From Streptomyces sp. CNQ-509 (GTDB taxonomy: Bacteria; Actinomycetota; Actinomycetes; Streptomycetales; Streptomycetaceae), in contig NZ_CP011492.1 of assembly GCF_001011035.1 (NCBI RefSeq), positions 1,929,501 to 1,993,500 on the forward strand: 64,000 nucleotides of DNA. The letters are read 5' to 3'. A program made the position numbers and the translations under genes. Below the pieces are notes generated by a model. It had not been told where the DNA came from, made no database searches, and saw nothing but the letters and a program-made list of their open reading frames with translations. Shown in pieces: positions 61,046 through 64,000 of this stretch. Each line of letters starts with the position of its first letter. Within the stretch, counting starts at the first letter, position 1.

Positions 61046-61888
61046 TCACCCCTCGAACGGCGCCTGCGGCAGCCCGCGGCCCGCGTCCGGCAGGACCAGG
61101 ACGGAACCCGCCAGCGGGTGCGCGTCGGCCAGCGACGAGGAGGTGATGTACAGGTCGGTCAGCTCAGGTCCGCCGAACGCGCAGGACGTGGGGCGGCGTA
61201 CGGGCACCTCCACCGTGCGGTCCAGGGTGCCGTCCGGGGCGTACCGGCGCACGGCGGCGCCGTCCCACAGCGCCACCCACACGTATCCCTCGGCGTCGAC
61301 GCAGAGCCCGTCGGGCGAGCCCGGGGTGTCCTCCACGGCGGCGAACAGGCGCCGGCCCGTGACCCCGGCGCCGTCGGTGTCGAAGACGTCGATGCGGCCC
61401 GTGGGGGTGTCGGCGTAGTACATGAGCCTGCCGTCCGGGCTCCAGCCGGTGCCGTTGCTGACGGTGACGTCGTCCAGGACGACGGTCTGCGTGCCGTCGC
61501 CGGTGACCCGGGCCAGGGTGCCGCCGCCGGGGGTGGAATCGTAGCGCATGGTGCCGGCCCACAGGGCGCCGTCGGGGGCGACCATCGCCTCGTTGCCGCG
61601 GCGTCCCGCGACCGGCTCGTGGACGAGCCAGCGGAACGCGCCGTCCGCGTCGTAGAGCCCGACGCCGTCGCGCAGGTTGACGACGTAACCGGCGCCGCCG
61701 GCGCGCGGCTTGGCCGACCCGACGTGCTGCTCGGTGGTCTGCACGGTGCGCCTGCCGGTGGCCGGGTCGTAGGCGTGGATGCGGGCACCCAGGATGTCGA
61801 CCCAGATCAGCCGGCCGGCCGCGGGGTCCCACGTGGGTCCCTCGCCCAGCTCGGCGCGCGTGCGTACGGCCACGTCCAGCATCGTCAT
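61046..61888 (-). CDS. SMP-30/gluconolactonase-type sugar lactonase
   Basis: A 280-residue six-bladed beta-propeller lactonase hydrolysing an aldonolactone to the free acid. The metal Glu is in AELGEGPTWD (near residue 16), the Asn in VSNGTGWSPDG and the Asp in GSPDGLCVD, matching the SMP-30 calcium or zinc site. The propeller strands include LIWVDILGARIHAYDP and YVWVALWDGAAVRRY. ATG 61888 is used; a second Met is two codons on. It lies between the IclR and aldo/keto reductase genes and supplies the lactonase step expected before the dehydratase at 48933. Confidence 0.92.
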   Translation of the reverse strand: MTMLDVAVRTRAELGEGPTWDPAAGRLIWVDILGARIHAYDPATGRRTVQTTEQHVGSAKPRAGGAGYVVNLRDGVGLYDADGAFRWLVHEPVAGRRGNEAMVAPDGALWAGTMRYDSTPGGGTLARVTGDGTQTVVLDDVTVSNGTGWSPDGRLMYYADTPTGRIDVFDTDGAGVTGRRLFAAVEDTPGSPDGLCVDAEGYVWVALWDGAAVRRYAPDGTLDRTVEVPVRRPTSCAFGGPELTDLYITSSSLADAHPLAGSVLVLPDAGRGLPQAPFEG

Positions 61889-62012
61889 CCGGCTCCTTCC
61901 CGGGTACGCCCCGGCTCTCGTCTCCGGGTGCGTCCCCGGCTCACTTCCCGTGTACGCGCCCTGCCCGCGTCCCCGGTCCGCCCGGGACCGCCGTACCGGC
62001 CGAGCCCCCGGC

Positions 62013-62798
62013 TCACCTGGTCCCGGCCCTGCCGCCCCGGTGGCCCAGGCGCTCCGACAGCCGGCTCGCGCCCTTCGCGGCCAGCTCCGCCAGCTCGTCC
62101 CTGCGCTCCCCGCTCCACCGGATCATCGGCACCGAGATGCTGAGCGCGGCGACCACCCGGCCCGCGGAGTCGTGCACCGGCGCCGCCACGCAGCTCACGT
62201 CCGGGTTGGACTCGCGCTCCTCGACGGCGATGCCGCGCTCGCGCACCCCGGCGAGGTGACGGCGCAGGTCGCGTACGGAGGTGAGGCTGCGGTCCGTCAT
62301 CGCGACCAGCGGCCGGCTCTCCGGCAGCCGTGCGTCGAGGGCCTGTTCGGGCAGCGAGGCGAGGAGCATCTTGCCGACGGCGGTGCAGTGCGCGGGCAGC
62401 CGGCGGCCGGTGGCGGAGACCATCCGGACCGCGCGGGTGCTGTCGACCTTCGCGATGTAGATGACGTCGGTGTCCTCGAGGATCGCGATGTGCACGGTCT
62501 CGTCGCAGGTCTCGGCGACCTCGCGGGCGACCTCCCGGCCCTCGGCGGCGAGGTCGAGCTGCTCGCCGAAGGTGCTGCCGAGCTGGTACGTGCGCACCCC
62601 CAGCCGGTAGCGCCCGGGCTGGCCGGGGACGGCGCCGAGGTAGGAGCGGGCGGCCAGGGTGGTGACCAGCTCGTGCACCGTGGTCCTGGGCAGGCCCAGC
62701 TTGCGGGTGATCTCGGGAGCGGAGAGCGTCGTGTCCCGGTCGAGGAAGAGTTCTAGGATGTCGAGAGCGCGCGTCACGGCCGGTACGAGTCGCCCCAT
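62013..62798 (-). CDS. IclR-family regulator of the sugar locus
   Basis: A 261-residue regulator. The winged helix is near residues 5-65 (VTRALDILELFLDRDTTLSAPEITRKLGLPRTTVHELV, seen in parts) and the GAF-like effector domain about 85-250 contains CTAVGKMLLASLP and VSCVAAPVHDSAGRVVAALSIS. IclR proteins commonly control sugar-acid pathways. The leftward genes after it are the lactonase and reductase. CGAAATCTCGA upstream of it is repeated at the sugar operon promoter, so it may bind both. ATG 62798. Confidence 0.92.
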   Translation of the reverse strand: MGRLVPAVTRALDILELFLDRDTTLSAPEITRKLGLPRTTVHELVTTLAARSYLGAVPGQPGRYRLGVRTYQLGSTFGEQLDLAAEGREVAREVAETCDETVHIAILEDTDVIYIAKVDSTRAVRMVSATGRRLPAHCTAVGKMLLASLPEQALDARLPESRPLVAMTDRSLTSVRDLRRHLAGVRERGIAVEERESNPDVSCVAAPVHDSAGRVVAALSISVPMIRWSGERRDELAELAAKGASRLSERLGHRGGRAGTR

Positions 62799-62824
62799 GC
62801 GCGCTCACCCACCCCTCGAAGGTC

Positions 62825-62858
62825 CGAAATCTCGACCAGTTATCGAAATGACGAACGC
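62825..62858 (-). promoter_or_regulatory. Putative IclR autoregulatory site
   Basis: The 11-mer CGAAATCTCGA (62825-62835) is identical to one at 48899-48909. Nearby TATCGAAATGACGAACGC carries two further CGAA-type half-sites. It lies 27 bases upstream of the IclR start codon. Confidence 0.5.
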
Positions 62859-62899
62859 AGCGTAACGCCCGCCTCCACCGCGGGCAATGGGGACCGGAG

Positions 62900-63388
62900 T
62901 CAGAGATCGACGTGCATGCAGTGCAGGCCGACCAGACCCTCGCTGGGGTGGCGGAAGGCGCGGGGCTGGGTGCCGGTGATGCGGAAGCCGAGGGACTCGT
63001 AGAGCTTCACGGCGTAGAGGTTCGTCTCGACCACGGCGTTGAACTCCATGGAGAGGAAGCCGCGGGCGCGGGCCCAGCGCAGGGAGTCCTCGCACAGCGC
63101 GCGGCCGACGCCGCGCGCGTGCCGGTCGGGATCGACCATGTAGCTCGCGCTGGCGACGTGGTCGCCGTTGCCCTGCCGGTTGGCGTTCATCTTCGCCGAG
63201 CCCACGATGAGGCCCTCGTCGTCGATGGCGACGGTCGTCCGGTCCGGGGGCGGCAGCAGCCACACCTCGCGGCCCTGCTCGGCGCTCATGTCCAGCGGGT
63301 ACGGGTAGGTCTCGCCGGCGGCGACGATGCGGTGGAAGAACGGCCAGATGGCGGGCCAGTCGTCGGCGGTGGCGTCCCTGATCAGCAT
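62900..63388 (-). CDS. GNAT-family N-acetyltransferase
   Basis: A 162-residue acetyltransferase. It has the start LIRDATADDWPAIWPFF, the acetyl-CoA motif A with VDPDRHARGVGRALCED, and motif B ending YAVKLYESLGFRITG. Phosphinothricin-type spacing is suggested but the substrate is open. ATG 63388 fits the family start; an earlier in-frame start would add an Arg/Pro-rich head. No operon partner. Confidence 0.88.
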   Translation of the reverse strand: MLIRDATADDWPAIWPFFHRIVAAGETYPYPLDMSAEQGREVWLLPPPDRTTVAIDDEGLIVGSAKMNANRQGNGDHVASASYMVDPDRHARGVGRALCEDSLRWARARGFLSMEFNAVVETNLYAVKLYESLGFRITGTQPRAFRHPSEGLVGLHCMHVDL

Positions 63389-63507
63389 GGGGTCAGCATG
63401 CCGGGGCGGCGGGCGGGGGCGCCACCGCTTTGTTCTGCGGGTGGCTCCGCGGGGCGTAGAATGGCGGATCACTCGAATATCCGTACAAAAAGTGCGAAAG
63501 TAACGGC

Positions 63508-64000
63508 ATGAGCAAGCGGGGAGGCACGGCTGCGCCGGCCCCGGAGGCAGGCGACTGGCCCGCGCCCGCGGCGGTCAGCATGGAGCTGAACCGCATGGGC
63601 AGCTTCGACTGGGACCTCGACGGCGGGCAGATGCACCTGGACGACGGGGCGCTGCGGGTCTTCGACCTGCGGCCGGAGGAGTACGACGGCGACCCGCAGA
63701 CGCTCGGCTCGCGCGTCACCCGGGAGGAGGGCGCCCGGCTCGACGCGCTGATCTCCCGGGCCATCGCGCAGGACCGCCCCGCCTACAGCGCGTACCTGCG
63801 CGTTCAGCTACGCGACGGCACGTCCCGGCTGACGCACACCCAGGGCGTGATCCTGCGCGACGACGGCGGCCGCGCGCACCGTGTCGTGGGCATGGTCCGC
63901 GACGCGACGCTGGAGCTGAACTACTCCGCGCAGCAGTTCGCGCTGGACCAGGAGCGCCGCCGGCAGACCGGCGTCGTGCAGCAGACCACCGCGGCGCTGG
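63508..64000 (+). CDS. PAS-domain signalling protein, 3' end outside window
   Basis: The first 164 codons of a gene cut by the window edge. A PAS fold is seen from about residue 24 (MELNRMGSFDWDLDGGQMHLDD, in part) through FDLRPEEYDGDP, REEGARLDALI and GVILRDDGGRAHRVVGMVRD. A helical linker follows (QQFALDQERRRQTGVV), which in Streptomyces usually leads to a SpoIIE-type PP2C phosphatase or a histidine-kinase-like domain. That part lies beyond 64000 and is not seen. ATG 63508. Confidence 0.8.
   Translation, partial: MSKRGGTAAPAPEAGDWPAPAAVSMELNRMGSFDWDLDGGQMHLDDGALRVFDLRPEEYDGDPQTLGSRVTREEGARLDALISRAIAQDRPAYSAYLRVQLRDGTSRLTHTQGVILRDDGGRAHRVVGMVRDATLELNYSAQQFALDQERRRQTGVVQQTTAAL

Overview
The window is chromosomal DNA of a high-GC actinomycete, most likely Streptomyces or a close relative. 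The evidence is very high GC at third codon positions, frequent GTG starts, many 1-4 bp stop/start overlaps, a few rare TTA codons, a SARP regulator, and the fasR-fabD-fabH-acpP-fabF block and the aceE/DUF3052/peroxiredoxin/TerD block known from Streptomyces chromosomes.

Region by region. (1) 1-3.6 kb: an MBL-fold hydrolase, a GH25 muramidase divergent from two small membrane proteins (a phage-like lysis set), and a PP2C phosphatase. (2) 4.3-18.8 kb: an eleven-gene cluster that looks biosynthetic. It has a UbiA-family membrane prenyltransferase or cyclase, two paralogous ANL acyl-activating ligases, a nucleotide-sugar 6-dehydrogenase, an atypical SDR, two paralogous FAD monooxygenases, an alpha/beta hydrolase, an MMPL exporter with a TTA codon, and TetR and SARP regulators. 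No PKS, NRPS or classical terpene synthase is present, so the product class is open. (3) 19-19.9 kb: a frameshifted tyrosine-recombinase remnant beside tRNA-Val(TAC), a likely old integration site at the cluster's edge. (4) 20-31 kb: a coiled-coil protein, an FmdB-like zinc ribbon and a DUF4383 membrane protein, then a Ter stress locus. The Ter locus holds a CitE-like protein, a 995-residue PRTase/TRSP/StiP/PELOTA fusion, a HAD phosphatase, an O-methyltransferase, two TerD-family proteins and a TerC/DUF475 membrane protein. (5) 31-46.5 kb: mostly conserved core (peroxiredoxin, DUF3052, pyruvate dehydrogenase E1, K+ channel, MerR-controlled aldo/keto reductase, serine hydrolase, pirin, FasR, FabD/FabH/ACP/FabF, DUF3145), interrupted at 39.1-40.1 kb by a group of gene remnants. 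(6) 46.8-62.9 kb: a sugar catabolic region. It has a seven-gene operon (dehydratase, dehydrogenase, U32-like TIM-barrel protein, ChvE/MmsA/MmsB-type monosaccharide ABC importer, secreted aldose epimerase), a secreted GH172 (DUF2961) glycosidase, an SMP-30 lactonase, an aldo/keto reductase and an IclR regulator. (7) 62.9-64 kb: a GNAT acetyltransferase and the start of a PAS-domain protein cut by the window edge.

How it fits together. The 4.3-18.8 kb genes can be read as: make a prenylated or cyclised lipid, activate acyl groups (two ligases), oxidise or epoxidise (two FAD enzymes), possibly add an oxidised amino-sugar, and export by MMPL under SARP/TetR control. The 48.9-61.9 kb genes read as a non-phosphorylative sugar oxidation route: GH172 releases a furanose, the ABC system imports it, mutarotases equilibrate it, a dehydrogenase and the SMP-30 lactonase give the sugar acid, and the enolase-superfamily enzyme dehydrates it. 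The missing aldolase or later step may be the unassigned TIM-barrel protein at 51.2 kb. All functional readings come from motifs seen by eye and family knowledge; no search was run.
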